A stretch of 26,583 nucleotides of DNA from Ruminococcus sp. (GCA_020024635.1 JAHHTL010000032.1:1-26583), one strand, 5' to 3'. Shown: positions 8,603 to 16,342, counted from the stretch's first letter. Notes: generated by a model not told the origin, from the sequence alone. Made by a program: numbers and translations.

Positions 8603-9712
8603 CTAAGCAATTGCATTAAAATTGACAGGAAGAATGAGGTAAATATAACTTTGATTCTCGTCTTTGATAAAACATGGAGCTTTGGCATTCATGAAATATA
8701 AATTTACTTCTTCGTCGTCAATTACCCGTAACGCGTCAATTAAAAATCTTGGATTAAACCCAATAAGAAGATCTTTTCCTTCTTTGGTACAAATAATTTC
8801 GGCATCCATAGAACCGACCTGAGTTTTGATTTTTAATTCAATGGACTCATCCTGAATATGAATAATCACAGGCTTTTTGTCTCCTTCTTTGATCAACAGT
8901 GTTGCACGATCAATACAATCTAAAAGTTCTTTTTTGTTGATGGTTACTTTCGTTTCATAATCACTGGAAAGCATCTGATCGATTTTGAAATATTCTCCTT
9001 CGATCAAACGAGAAACAACGATAGTTTTGTCAAATTCAAAAACTATATGATTTTTTGTAAATGAAATATCGACTTGTGCTTCTGCTTCTCCTCCGATAAT
9101 TTTGCTAATTTCTTGCAATGTTTTTCCAGGAACAATGACTTTCTTTGTTGGATAATTATTTTTTAATTCAATTTTACGAATAGAAATTCTGTGACCATCC
9201 AAGGATATCACTTTTAGGATATTGTCTTGGATTTCAAATAGTTCACCTGTCATCATTGCATTTGTGTCTTTATCTGCAATAGAAAAAATTGTCTGACGAA
9301 TCACTTCTTTAAGGGTGAATTCTGAGACAGTTATGAAATCATCTTTTTCCACTACAGGCAAGTAGGAAAAATCTTCTCCAGATTGAGATGCAATATTAAA
9401 TTTCGATTTTTCACATGTAATGAGTGTTTGATTGTCCGGTGTTGTTTCAATGGTTACTTCGTTATCTGGAAGTTTTCTTACAATCTCAGAAAAGATTTTT
9501 GCATTTAAGGCAATAATACCACGTTCAATGATGTCACCTTCAATAATTGTTTCAATGCCTAGTTCCATATCATTCGCAGTAAACTTAATAAAGTCTGTAG
9601 ATGCGTCAACTAGAATACATTCCAATATAGGCATTGTTGTTTTTGAAGGAACAGCTTTTGAAACAATGCTAACTCCTTTTACGAGATCTGATTTAGAACA
9701 GATTATTTTCAT
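8603..9712 (-). CDS. dnaN: DNA polymerase III beta sliding clamp
   Basis: The ring-shaped clamp that tethers DNA polymerase III and many repair proteins to DNA. The 369 residues are the normal length for the three-domain clamp. The MKIICSKSDLVKGVSIVSKAV start, TMPILECILVDA, the domain II to III segments and the C-terminal YLILPVNFNA are typical; the last forms part of the partner-binding pocket. AAAGGAG precedes the ATG by about 11 nt. It is separated from dnaA by 409 bp of DnaA-box-rich DNA rather than being tightly coupled, and probably has its own promoter (candidate at 10048-10076). Confidence 0.97.
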   Translation of the reverse strand: MKIICSKSDLVKGVSIVSKAVPSKTTMPILECILVDASTDFIKFTANDMELGIETIIEGDIIERGIIALNAKIFSEIVRKLPDNEVTIETTPDNQTLITCEKSKFNIASQSGEDFSYLPVVEKDDFITVSEFTLKEVIRQTIFSIADKDTNAMMTGELFEIQDNILKVISLDGHRISIRKIELKNNYPTKKVIVPGKTLQEISKIIGGEAEAQVDISFTKNHIVFEFDKTIVVSRLIEGEYFKIDQMLSSDYETKVTINKKELLDCIDRATLLIKEGDKKPVIIHIQDESIELKIKTQVGSMDAEIICTKEGKDLLIGFNPRFLIDALRVIDDEEVNLYFMNAKAPCFIKDENQSYIYLILPVNFNAIA

Positions 9713-9790
9713 GTGTCGTTAAACTCCTTTCAATTTGGAATGTGAATATCTTTTTTTCGGTGGAAAATATTAATTTTTAAGAGAGAGTTT

Positions 9791-9808
9791 TCCGCCGTAT
9801 CCGCCGTA
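9791..9808. repeat. tandem 9-bp repeat, TCCGCCGTA x2
   Basis: Two head-to-tail perfect copies (9791-9799 and 9800-9808) in an otherwise AT-rich intergenic region, 6 bp before a perfect DnaA box. An inverted repeat, CCTTGA-GTT-TCAAGG, lies nearby at 9842-9856. The function is unknown; a protein-binding site in the origin is possible. Confidence 0.55.
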
Positions 9809-9813
9809 GGGGC

Positions 9814-10123
9814 TGTGGATAAGTTGATAAGTCCTTCTAGCCCTTGAGTTTCAAGGCTTTGTCGGTATTGATAAGTATGTTGAAATCGAGGGAAAGATGT
9901 TGGGAAAAAAGGGGGATAAAAAAGTGCCTTAAAATTTGCAAATTTTTAATCCACCTTTAATTCACAGTGTTTCCACAAGGTTATCCAAAGGTTATTCACA
10001 TCGTAAAGATGCACTTAAAAATCCTGTAAAGCCTTAAAAATAGGCGGTTTACAAGAAATTTAAGTGTAAAGGTCAATTTTTTGTATGTGGATAAAAGGGT
10101 TAAAACAAAAAGAATTATCCACT
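9814..10123. other. oriC: oriC part 2: DnaA-box cluster between dnaA and dnaN
   Basis: This 409-bp gap without genes contains perfect TTATNCACA boxes at 9814-9822 (reverse), 9992-10000 (forward) and 10086-10094 (reverse). One-mismatch boxes lie at 9958-9966, 9981-9989 and 10115-10123; the last overlaps the dnaA stop codon. The boxes at 9981 and 9992 are in tandem. An AT-rich stretch (about 9925-9960) with A- and T-runs is a candidate unwinding element. With the cluster upstream of dnaA, this resembles the bipartite origin of B. subtilis, in which unwinding occurs on the dnaN side. Confidence 0.85.
10048..10076 (-). promoter_or_regulatory. candidate dnaN promoter within oriC
   Basis: On the minus strand, -35 TTGACC (10071-10076) and -10 TGTAAA (10048-10053) are separated by 17 bp. 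The -10 matches consensus at 4 of 6 positions. Perfect DnaA boxes lie 10 bp upstream and about 50 bp downstream, so DnaA could influence it. The leader to dnaN would be about 330 nt. Confidence 0.35.
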
Positions 10124-11492
10124 AAATTGGGTTGATTTTCTTCTTTATAATGTTAACAGTGTTGTTTAAAGCTTCGTTTACTTTCATATCATGCTCTATT
10201 TTTTTGACACCATGGCTTACAGAAGCATGGTCTTTTCCGCCTAGAATAATACCAATGGTTTTTAAGGCAGTGTCTGTCATCGTGCGGCAAAGATACATCA
10301 CAATTTGACGTGGAAGAACAATTTCTACATTTCGCTTTTTGCCTTTTAATTCGGCAACTGGAATATTAAAATGTTCAGAGACAACGTCCATAATAAGTTC
10401 TGGAGTAATTTCTCTTGTGTTATCAGGAGAAATCATATCTTTTAAAGCTTCTGCAGCAAGTGCAATATCTATAGGTTTCTTTTCCAAATTTGATAAAGCA
10501 ATCAATTTGTTAAGCGACCCTTCAAGTTCACGGATGTTAGATTTGATGTTGTTAGCGATATATTGAAGAACTTCGTCAGGAATATGATATTTTTCCAATC
10601 CATCTAGTTCTTCTTTTTTCTTTAATATTGCCATTCTTGTCTCATAATCAGGAGAAGAGATATCAGCAATTAGACCCCATTCAAAACGTGTACGGAGTCT
10701 GGCCTCAAGTGTTTCAATATCTTTTGGCGGTTTATCACTAGAGATAATAATCTGTTTTCCTGAAACATGAAGATGATTAAATGTGTGGAAAAATTCTTCC
10801 TGTGTACTTTCTTTACCAATAATAAATTGAATATCATCGATAAGAAGTACGTCAATATTACGATACTTTTCGCGGAAAGTAGTCATAGCTAATTCATTAC
10901 CTGTTTTACCTACTTTCAGGGCATCGATCAATTCGTTGGTAAAAGTTTCACTTGTTACATAAAGTACTTTTTTGGAAGGATCTTTTTCAAGAATAAAGTG
11001 GGCTACGGAATGCATAAGGTGAGTTTTTCCAAGTCCAACCCCTCCATATATGAAAAGTGGGTTATAAATTTCACCCGGAGATTCGGCAACAGCAAGAGAA
11101 GCTGCATGGGCAAAATTGTTATTATTACCAACAACAAAAGTATCAAATGTATATTTGGGATTCAAATTCGCATCCGCAAATAGGGCATTTGACTTTATTT
11201 TCTTATTAACAGTGTCTTTTTTTTCCTGAATAACAATATTATCTTCTGTAACAAAGGAAACTTCATATTCTTTTCCTGTTACTTCAGCTATGCATACTTT
11301 AAAAGGAAGCATGTATTTTTCTTCAATATGCTCCAAACTTGCTTTTAATTTTACAAGTATGTATACCGTATCGGCGGTAACTTCATAAATGGTAAGTGGA
11401 TGGATCCATGTATTGTATGCGATATTGGACGAGCAGTATTCTAACTTCATCTTGCCCAGGATCTGATCCCACTTCTCTTCTACAATGTTCAT
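10122..11492 (-). CDS. dnaA: chromosomal replication initiator protein DnaA
   Basis: An AAA+ ATPase that binds DnaA boxes and opens oriC. The ATG at 11492 gives 456 residues with AGGAG 8 nt upstream; a TTG one codon earlier is less likely. Domain I is about residues 1-80, followed by a short linker. The AAA+ domain has Walker A GGVGLGKT (150-157) and Walker B VLLIDD (215-220), and a conserved segment NNIKSNIRELEGSLNKL. The C-terminal helix-turn-helix carries the DnaA signature as LGGKDHASVSHGVKKIE; the common RDHTTVLHA form is varied here to KDHASVSHG, as often in Clostridia. DnaA boxes lie on both sides of the gene, consistent with autoregulation. Confidence 0.98.
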   Translation of the reverse strand: MNIVEEKWDQILGKMKLEYCSSNIAYNTWIHPLTIYEVTADTVYILVKLKASLEHIEEKYMLPFKVCIAEVTGKEYEVSFVTEDNIVIQEKKDTVNKKIKSNALFADANLNPKYTFDTFVVGNNNNFAHAASLAVAESPGEIYNPLFIYGGVGLGKTHLMHSVAHFILEKDPSKKVLYVTSETFTNELIDALKVGKTGNELAMTTFREKYRNIDVLLIDDIQFIIGKESTQEEFFHTFNHLHVSGKQIIISSDKPPKDIETLEARLRTRFEWGLIADISSPDYETRMAILKKKEELDGLEKYHIPDEVLQYIANNIKSNIRELEGSLNKLIALSNLEKKPIDIALAAEALKDMISPDNTREITPELIMDVVSEHFNIPVAELKGKKRNVEIVLPRQIVMYLCRTMTDTALKTIGIILGGKDHASVSHGVKKIEHDMKVNEALNNTVNIIKKKINPI

Positions 11493-11519
11493 CAATCTAA
11501 CTCCTAATCAACGTAATAT

Positions 11520-11544
11520 AGAGATATTAGGGTACAATATCTCT
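11520..11544 (-). promoter_or_regulatory. 9-bp palindrome in the dnaA upstream region
   Basis: AGAGATATT / AATATCTCT form a perfect inverted repeat with a 7-nt spacer, 28 nt before the dnaA ATG. No U-tract follows, so it is not a terminator. It overlaps the -10 of the only dnaA promoter candidate I see, which would place a repressor or activator site at the start point. Confidence 0.5.
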
Positions 11545-11561
11545 CCTACATTTTACATCAA
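11534..11561 (-). promoter_or_regulatory. candidate dnaA promoter
   Basis: On the minus strand, -35 TTGATG (11556-11561) and -10 TATTGT (11534-11539) are separated by 16 bp; each matches consensus at 4 of 6 positions. It lies between the DnaA-box cluster and the dnaA ribosome-binding site. Weak on its own. Confidence 0.3.
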
Positions 11562-11598
11562 ATCTCTTCTATAAGCAATCAAAAATAGGTTTATAACT

Positions 11599-11738
11599 TT
11601 ATCAACATTATCAACAGGCAAAAAATACTGGAAAAAAGCTGTTTTTTGTGAATAATTAACACGGTCTTCCATAGTTATACAGCGGTTATCAACAGGTTAT
11701 CCACAATATTAAAATATTTATTCACATTTTGTGGATAA
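11599..11738. other. oriC: oriC part 1: DnaA-box cluster upstream of dnaA
   Basis: The gap between the divergent dnaA and rpmH genes (11493-11933) has perfect DnaA boxes at 11647-11655 (reverse), 11697-11705 (forward), 11718-11726 (forward) and 11730-11738 (reverse). One-mismatch TTATCAACA boxes lie at 11599-11607 and 11608-11616, directly abutting, and at 11686-11694. The last two forward perfect boxes and the reverse box flank AT-rich DNA. Divergence of transcription here, with all genes pointing outward, marks the origin. Confidence 0.9.
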
Positions 11739-11801
11739 ATTCGGTTTTGTGATAGAATTTGTTGATTACTTAAAAAACGCTGTGAAAATGAAAGGAACTG
11801 C

Positions 11802-11830
11802 TTGACTTACTTATGTTTTTTGAATATAAT
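11802..11830 (+). promoter_or_regulatory. promoter of rpmH
   Basis: -35 TTGACT (11802-11807) and a perfect -10 TATAAT (11825-11830) are separated by 17 bp, about 95 nt before the rpmH start. It lies 64 bp from the nearest DnaA box. The leader contains a small ATACTT / AAGTAT stem near 11889-11906. Confidence 0.8.
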
Positions 11831-11933
11831 GAAACGTAGTGTCTTTCTATCAATATAGGTATAAGACCATCAATAAGAATTATTGTAAATACTTTATAAT
11901 AAGTATCTTAGATCCAAGGGAGGTGTATGGATA

Positions 11934-12068
11934 ATGAAAATGACATTTCAGCCTAAAAAAAGACAGAGATCAAAAGTTCATGGTTTCAGAGCTAGAATGA
12001 GCACTCCAGGCGGAAGAAAAGTTTTAGCTGCAAGAAGAGCAAAAGGAAGAAAAGTTTTATCAGCTTAG
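11934..12068 (+). CDS. rpmH: 50S ribosomal protein L34
   Basis: A 44-residue, very basic ribosomal protein of the large subunit. It starts MKMTFQPKKRQRSKVHGF and shows the family core RARMSTPGGRKVLAARR. GGGAGG lies 10 nt before the ATG; a second in-frame ATG at codon 3 is possible. An overlapping out-of-frame ATG at 11927 lies too close to the ribosome-binding site and gives only 9 codons. It is the first gene rightward of the origin and is followed at once by an attenuator-like hairpin ahead of rnpA. Confidence 0.97.
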   Translation: MKMTFQPKKRQRSKVHGFRARMSTPGGRKVLAARRAKGRKVLSA

Positions 12069-12098
12069 GCCGCATCTATGTGGCCTTTTCTTCTATTT
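12068..12098 (+). terminator. terminator/attenuator between rpmH and rnpA
   Basis: A 7-bp stem (12068-12074 with 12079-12085, one G-U pair) and 4-nt loop begin at the last base of the rpmH stop codon and are followed by TTTTCTTCTATTTATTT. Partial termination here would give more L34 than RnpA, in line with the large difference in need for the two proteins. Confidence 0.6.
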
Positions 12099-12128
12099 AT
12101 TTTTGGGAATAGGAGAGGAAACGTTATA

Positions 12129-12488
12129 ATGAAGTTTTCAGAGTCTTTAAAAAAGAATAAAGATTTTCAGTTCGTATACAAAACTGGAAAATCGTATGCG
12201 AATAAGTACTTGGTTATGTATATCAAAGAAAATGGACTGGAAAGAAACAGAGTAGGAATTTCAGTTAGTAAAAAAGTTGGAAACAGTGTAGTAAGACATC
12301 ATATTACTAGACTGCTTCGAGAGAACTATCGCATTTTAGAGGCAGAGTTCCAATGTGGATTTGATATTATAATTATTGCGAGAGTGAGTGCAAAAGATAA
12401 AAATTATCACCAATTACAGAGTGCACTCATCCACTTGGGTAAGCTTCATGAGATATATCAACAAAAACTTGTTACAAGTCATGTCTGA
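12129..12488 (+). CDS. rnpA: ribonuclease P protein component
   Basis: The protein cofactor of RNase P, which removes 5' leaders from pre-tRNA. The frame is open from 12078, but the ATG at 12129 has AGGAGAGGA upstream and gives the usual 119-residue protein starting MKFSESLKKNKDFQF. The central RNR-type motif appears as RVGISVSKKVGNSVVRHHITRLLRE; the basic helix is kept though the classic RNR triplet is varied. It lies between rpmH and yidD as in most bacteria. The two tRNA genes of this window are typical substrates. Confidence 0.95.
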   Translation: MKFSESLKKNKDFQFVYKTGKSYANKYLVMYIKENGLERNRVGISVSKKVGNSVVRHHITRLLRENYRILEAEFQCGFDIIIIARVSAKDKNYHQLQSALIHLGKLHEIYQQKLVTSHV

Positions 12489-12511
12489 AAAGACAAAAAG
12501 GAGGGATGCAG

Positions 12512-12724
12512 ATGAAGCATGTGATGATATGGCTGATTCAATTTTATCAGAAATATTTATCTGGTTTGAAGAGAACATACCATTGCATTTATACACCAAC
12601 ATGTTCTCAATATGGTATAGAAGCAATTCAAAAATATGGAGCAATCAAAGGTGGAGCCCTAACAATATGGAGAATTCTTCGATGTAATCCCTTCGCAAAA
12701 GGCGGATATGATCCGGTACCTTAA
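12512..12724 (+). CDS. yidD: membrane protein insertion efficiency factor YidD
   Basis: A 70-residue protein with the family block YTPTCSQYGIEAIQKYG and the ending RCNPFAKGGYDPVP. It starts with an amphipathic hydrophobic helix (MIWLIQFYQKYLSG) that probably lies on the membrane. I chose the ATG at 12512, 7 nt after GGAGG; the ATG at 12506 sits only 1 nt after it. It lies 23 nt after rnpA and 12 nt before yidC. YidD is thought to assist the YidC insertase. Confidence 0.95.
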   Translation: MKHVMIWLIQFYQKYLSGLKRTYHCIYTPTCSQYGIEAIQKYGAIKGGALTIWRILRCNPFAKGGYDPVP

Positions 12725-12736
12725 GGAGGAAAAAAA

Positions 12737-14023
12737 ATGTATGGAATTTTAGCAGTCGGTGTGGCTGACTGGCCGGTTATTCATCAGATTTCCTGGCTGT
12801 TAGGAAAAGTGATGAATGGAATCTATAATGTGATGGATGGTGTATTTGGCATCCAAAACATTGGTATTTGTATTATTATTTTTACAATCATTGTATATAT
12901 GCTGATGATTCCACTTACGATTAAACAGCAGAAATGGTCCAAGATGTCTAGTGTCATGCAGCCTGAAATTATGAAAATTCAGAAAAAGTATGCAAATAGA
13001 AGAGACCAAGCTTCCATGTTAAAACAACAGGAAGAGTTACAAACGGTGTATCAAAAATATGGTACTTCCCCTACAGGTGGTTGTTTACCAATGTTAATTC
13101 AAATGCCGGTACTTTTTGCATTGTATCCGGTTATTCAAAGTATTCCATCTTACGTAACAGGAGTAAGAGATACGTATATGCCGCTTGTGAATAATATTAT
13201 TGCAACTGATGGATTTCAAAAAATTATGGAAGCAATTGGTTCTGCAAAACCAATTATGATGAATCCAGAGATTTATGATTATAAAAAAGCGGATACATTG
13301 ATCAATGTATTATATAAATTTCAAGATTCTACATGGGCAACTTTAGCAGATAAGATGCCTCATTTAAAAGATGTGATTGAATCTACATCACAGAATATTG
13401 GGCATATGAATATGTTCCTTGGAATTAATATTGCAGAGTCTCCATTTACGATGTTGACAGCAGCAATCACATCTTTTTCTATTATAGGAATTATACTTGC
13501 AGTCATTATCCCTGTATTAGCTGGTGCTACACAGTTTTTAAGTGTGAAGTTAATGCCACAGGCACCGATGGATCCTGGCAATCCAATGGCAAATTCAATG
13601 AAAACTATGAATTATACCATGCCATTGATCTCTGTATTTATGTGTTTCACACTTCCTGCAGGTATTGGTATCTACTGGTCGGCCAGTGCGGTGGTAAGAT
13701 CTGTACAACAGCTTATTATCAATAAGCACATGGAGAAGATTCCAGTAGAAGAGATGATTAAGGAAAACCAGAAGAAAGCAGCGAAAAAGAGAGAGAAAAA
13801 GGGAACTTCAGCCCAAGAAATTAATAGAATGGCTACAACAAGTACAAGAAATGTGAATCAGAAGGGAAAATCAAGTATATCTGATGCGCAAAGACAAGAG
13901 ATGCTCGATAAAGCAGCTGCGAACGCGAAAAATGCAAAACCAGGAAGTTTGACAGCAAAAGCAAATATGGTAAGTAGATTCAATCAAGGAGTATCTCAGG
14001 AAGAGACAAAAGAGGAAAAGTAA
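12737..14023 (+). CDS. yidC: YidC/Oxa1 family membrane protein insertase
   Basis: It inserts and folds membrane proteins, alone or with SecYEG. The 428 residues contain the conserved membrane core: TM1 about 42-61, TM2 about 114-133 (GGCLPMLIQMPVLFALY), a long outer loop (about 140-220), and later helices ending near AGIGIYWSASAVVRS. The C-terminal about 90 residues are Lys/Gln-rich and cytoplasmic. No lipobox Cys is seen at the N-terminus, unlike many Gram-positive YidC proteins. The arginine expected in TM1 of the hydrophilic groove (Arg in the IIVR.....PL motif of SpoIIIJ) is Tyr54 here (TIIVYMLMIPL). AAGGAGG precedes the ATG. Confidence 0.93.
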   Translation: MYGILAVGVADWPVIHQISWLLGKVMNGIYNVMDGVFGIQNIGICIIIFTIIVYMLMIPLTIKQQKWSKMSSVMQPEIMKIQKKYANRRDQASMLKQQEELQTVYQKYGTSPTGGCLPMLIQMPVLFALYPVIQSIPSYVTGVRDTYMPLVNNIIATDGFQKIMEAIGSAKPIMMNPEIYDYKKADTLINVLYKFQDSTWATLADKMPHLKDVIESTSQNIGHMNMFLGINIAESPFTMLTAAITSFSIIGIILAVIIPVLAGATQFLSVKLMPQAPMDPGNPMANSMKTMNYTMPLISVFMCFTLPAGIGIYWSASAVVRSVQQLIINKHMEKIPVEEMIKENQKKAAKKREKKGTSAQEINRMATTSTRNVNQKGKSSISDAQRQEMLDKAAANAKNAKPGSLTAKANMVSRFNQGVSQEETKEEK

Positions 14024-14060
14024 GTAAAAAGGAATATGGTTAGAAAGGCAGGATTTTGTA

Positions 14061-14849
14061 ATGAATGGTAGTATCAGAGTATCTGCAAAGACAGTTGATG
14101 ACGCAATTACAGAGGCATTGATCCAGTTAGGTGTTACAAGCGACAACTTAGAATATGATGTCATTGAAAAAGGCAGTGCCGGATTTTTAGGAATTGGTGC
14201 AAAGCAGGCGGTAATCGAAGCTAGAAAGAAAACAGTGTCAACACATGAAGAAGTACCTGCAAAGAAATCTCAGCCAAAAGAAGAGCATACTGTATACAAA
14301 AAAGAAGTTTATAAAAAGGAAGTTTCAAAAGCGGAGAAAAAAGAAGTAGAAAACGTAACACCTGCAAAACGTGAGTGTGAACTTGCCTCTGTGAAAGAAG
14401 AAACTATCCATGCAGTAGAAGCGTTCTTAAAAGATACATTAAATGCAATGGGGATGGAAGTTGAACTTACAACAAGCATTGATAATGATGGTGCATTGTG
14501 CGTAGAGATGAAGGGAAAGAACATGGGAATCCTTATCGGAAAACGTGGACAAACATTAGATTCTCTTCAGTATTTGACAAACAGAGTTGCGAACAAGCAC
14601 CAAGAAGGCTATGTTCGTGTAAAACTTGATACGGAAAATTATCGTGCAAGAAGAGAAGAGACATTAAAGAATTTAGCTAAAAATATTGCATATAAGGTAA
14701 AAAGATCGAAAAGGTCAGTTTCACTGGAACCAATGAATCCATATGAAAGAAGAATTATTCATGCGGCACTTCAAGCGGATCCATATGTAACAACACATAG
14801 TGAAGGGGAAGAGCCTTACAGAAAAGTTGTAATTACATTAAAGAAATAG
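14061..14849 (+). CDS. jag: RNA-binding protein Jag/KhpB (Jag-N, KH and R3H domains)
   Basis: The 262 residues have the Jag N-terminal domain (about 1-55, with KGSAGFLGIGAKQA), a Lys/Glu-rich linker (about 55-115), a KH domain with MGILIGKRGQTLDSLQYL, and an R3H domain near the C-terminus (MNPYERRIIHAAL). KhpB proteins bind RNA and affect cell elongation and division in streptococci, and Jag is co-transcribed with yidC (spoIIIJ) in Bacillus. It begins 37 nt after yidC. A strong terminator follows it, closing the rpmH-jag unit. Confidence 0.93.
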   Translation: MNGSIRVSAKTVDDAITEALIQLGVTSDNLEYDVIEKGSAGFLGIGAKQAVIEARKKTVSTHEEVPAKKSQPKEEHTVYKKEVYKKEVSKAEKKEVENVTPAKRECELASVKEETIHAVEAFLKDTLNAMGMEVELTTSIDNDGALCVEMKGKNMGILIGKRGQTLDSLQYLTNRVANKHQEGYVRVKLDTENYRARREETLKNLAKNIAYKVKRSKRSVSLEPMNPYERRIIHAALQADPYVTTHSEGEEPYRKVVITLKK

Positions 14850-14866
14850 GTTTCGAAGCGAAAGAG

Positions 14867-14919
14867 GACGTTTTACGCTTCACGGATGCTTTCGTGAAGT
14901 TGTAAAACGTCTTTTTATT
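14867..14919 (+). terminator. strong intrinsic terminator after jag
   Basis: GACGTTTTAC (14867-14876) pairs with GTAAAACGTC (14902-14911), with an inner CTTCACG / CGTGAAG stem, followed by TTTTTATTT. The mnmE start is only about 20 nt downstream and I see no good promoter between them, so some read-through or a promoter within jag is needed. Confidence 0.85.
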
Positions 14920-14938
14920 TCAGAGACTGGGAGGTATT

Positions 14939-16342
14939 ATGAAAAAGGATACAATTGCGGCGATTTCTACAGGAATGACAAACTCCGGGATTGGAATTGT
15001 CAGGATTTGTGGAGAAGAGGCGTTTCAAATCATAGATAAAATATATAAAGGAAAAGAAATTCTTTCACAAGCAGCTACACATACGATTCATTATGGACAT
15101 ATTGTAGATGGAAAAGAGACAATCGATGAAGTTCTTGTCATGCTTATGCGAGCGCCACGGACATTTACAGGGGAAGATACGGTAGAAATTAATTGTCATG
15201 GTGGAACATATGTGGTAAAAAGAGTATTGGAAACTGTTATAAAAAATGGAGCAAGGCCGGCAGAACCAGGGGAATTTACCAAACGAGCATTTTTGAACGG
15301 AAAGATGGATTTATCTCAGGCTGAAGCGGTAATTGATGTGATTCATTCAAAAAGTGAATATGCGCTTCAAAGTTCCATTAGTCAGCTGAAAGGAAATGTA
15401 AAAAAGAAAATTAAAACAATTCGAGAATCCATTATTTATCATACAGCTTTTATAGAAACAGCGTTAGATGATCCGGAACACATTGATCTTACAGGATATG
15501 CAGATCAACTACGTAGTGTGGCAGTGGAATTGTCAAAAGAGTTGGAACGGTTGATTCAATCTTCGGATAGCGGAAGAATAATAAAAGATGGAATTCAGAC
15601 GGTCATTATTGGAAAACCGAATGCTGGAAAATCCTCGCTTTTGAATGTCCTTGCAGGAAAGGAACGAGCAATTGTTACAGATATCGAAGGAACAACAAGA
15701 GATGTTTTGGAAGAGCAAATTTCTTTAAATGGTCTTACTTTAAACATGATTGATACAGCGGGAATTCGCCAGACAGAAGATATCATTGAAAAAATCGGTG
15801 TAGATAAAGCAAAAGAATATGTGGATAAAGCAGATTTAATTTTATATGTTGTTGATTCTTCTCGTGTTTTAGATGATAATGATAGAGAAATCATGGAACT
15901 TTTGGTAGGGCGTAAGACGATCATCCTCTTAAATAAGTCAGATCTTCAAACTGCAACAACAAAGGAAAGTTTACGAGAAGCACTGCAAAATGTTTCTGGA
16001 ATGCAAAAAGAAGATGTGTGTAAGATGCCGATGATTGATATTTCAGCAAAGGAAGAGCATGGACTTGATGAACTAGAGAATATTTTGCAGGAGATGTTCT
16101 TAAAAGGGGAAGTGTCTTTTAATGAGGAAATATACATTACAAATGTAAGGCATAAGTCTGCCTTAATAGAAGCAAATAACAGTTTAAAGAAAGTAATAGA
16201 TAGTATCGATATGCAGATGCCAGAAGATTTCTTTTCAATAGATCTTTTGGATGCATATGAGGCACTTGGAAGTATAACTGGAGAAACGATAGGAGAAGAT
16301 TTAGTCAATGAAATATTCAGCAAATTCTGTATGGGAAAATAG
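14939..16342 (+). CDS. mnmE: tRNA modification GTPase MnmE
   Basis: With MnmG it installs the (carboxymethyl)aminomethyl group at the 5 position of wobble uridine 34 of certain tRNAs. The 467 residues comprise the N-terminal tetrahydrofolate-binding domain, a helical domain, and an inserted G domain with G1 GKPNAGKS (225-232), G2-region EGTTRD (250-255), G3 DTAG (272-275) and G4 NKSD (332-335). The catalytic C-terminal CMGK (464-467) is intact. GGGAGG lies 5 nt before the ATG. Its last 35 nt overlap the start of mnmG. Confidence 0.97.
   Translation: MKKDTIAAISTGMTNSGIGIVRICGEEAFQIIDKIYKGKEILSQAATHTIHYGHIVDGKETIDEVLVMLMRAPRTFTGEDTVEINCHGGTYVVKRVLETVIKNGARPAEPGEFTKRAFLNGKMDLSQAEAVIDVIHSKSEYALQSSISQLKGNVKKKIKTIRESIIYHTAFIETALDDPEHIDLTGYADQLRSVAVELSKELERLIQSSDSGRIIKDGIQTVIIGKPNAGKSSLLNVLAGKERAIVTDIEGTTRDVLEEQISLNGLTLNMIDTAGIRQTEDIIEKIGVDKAKEYVDKADLILYVVDSSRVLDDNDREIMELLVGRKTIILLNKSDLQTATTKESLREALQNVSGMQKEDVCKMPMIDISAKEEHGLDELENILQEMFLKGEVSFNEEIYITNVRHKSALIEANNSLKKVIDSIDMQMPEDFFSIDLLDAYEALGSITGETIGEDLVNEIFSKFCMGK

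Noticed and set aside
11927..11956. Small upstream frame overlapping the rpmH start
   Set aside because: Its ATG is only 3 nt after the Shine-Dalgarno site and it encodes 9 codons; the rpmH ATG has a workable 10-nt spacing.
12414..12644. Antisense and alternative-frame ORFs over rnpA-yidD
   Set aside because: They overlap well-identified genes, lack ribosome-binding sites and show no family features.
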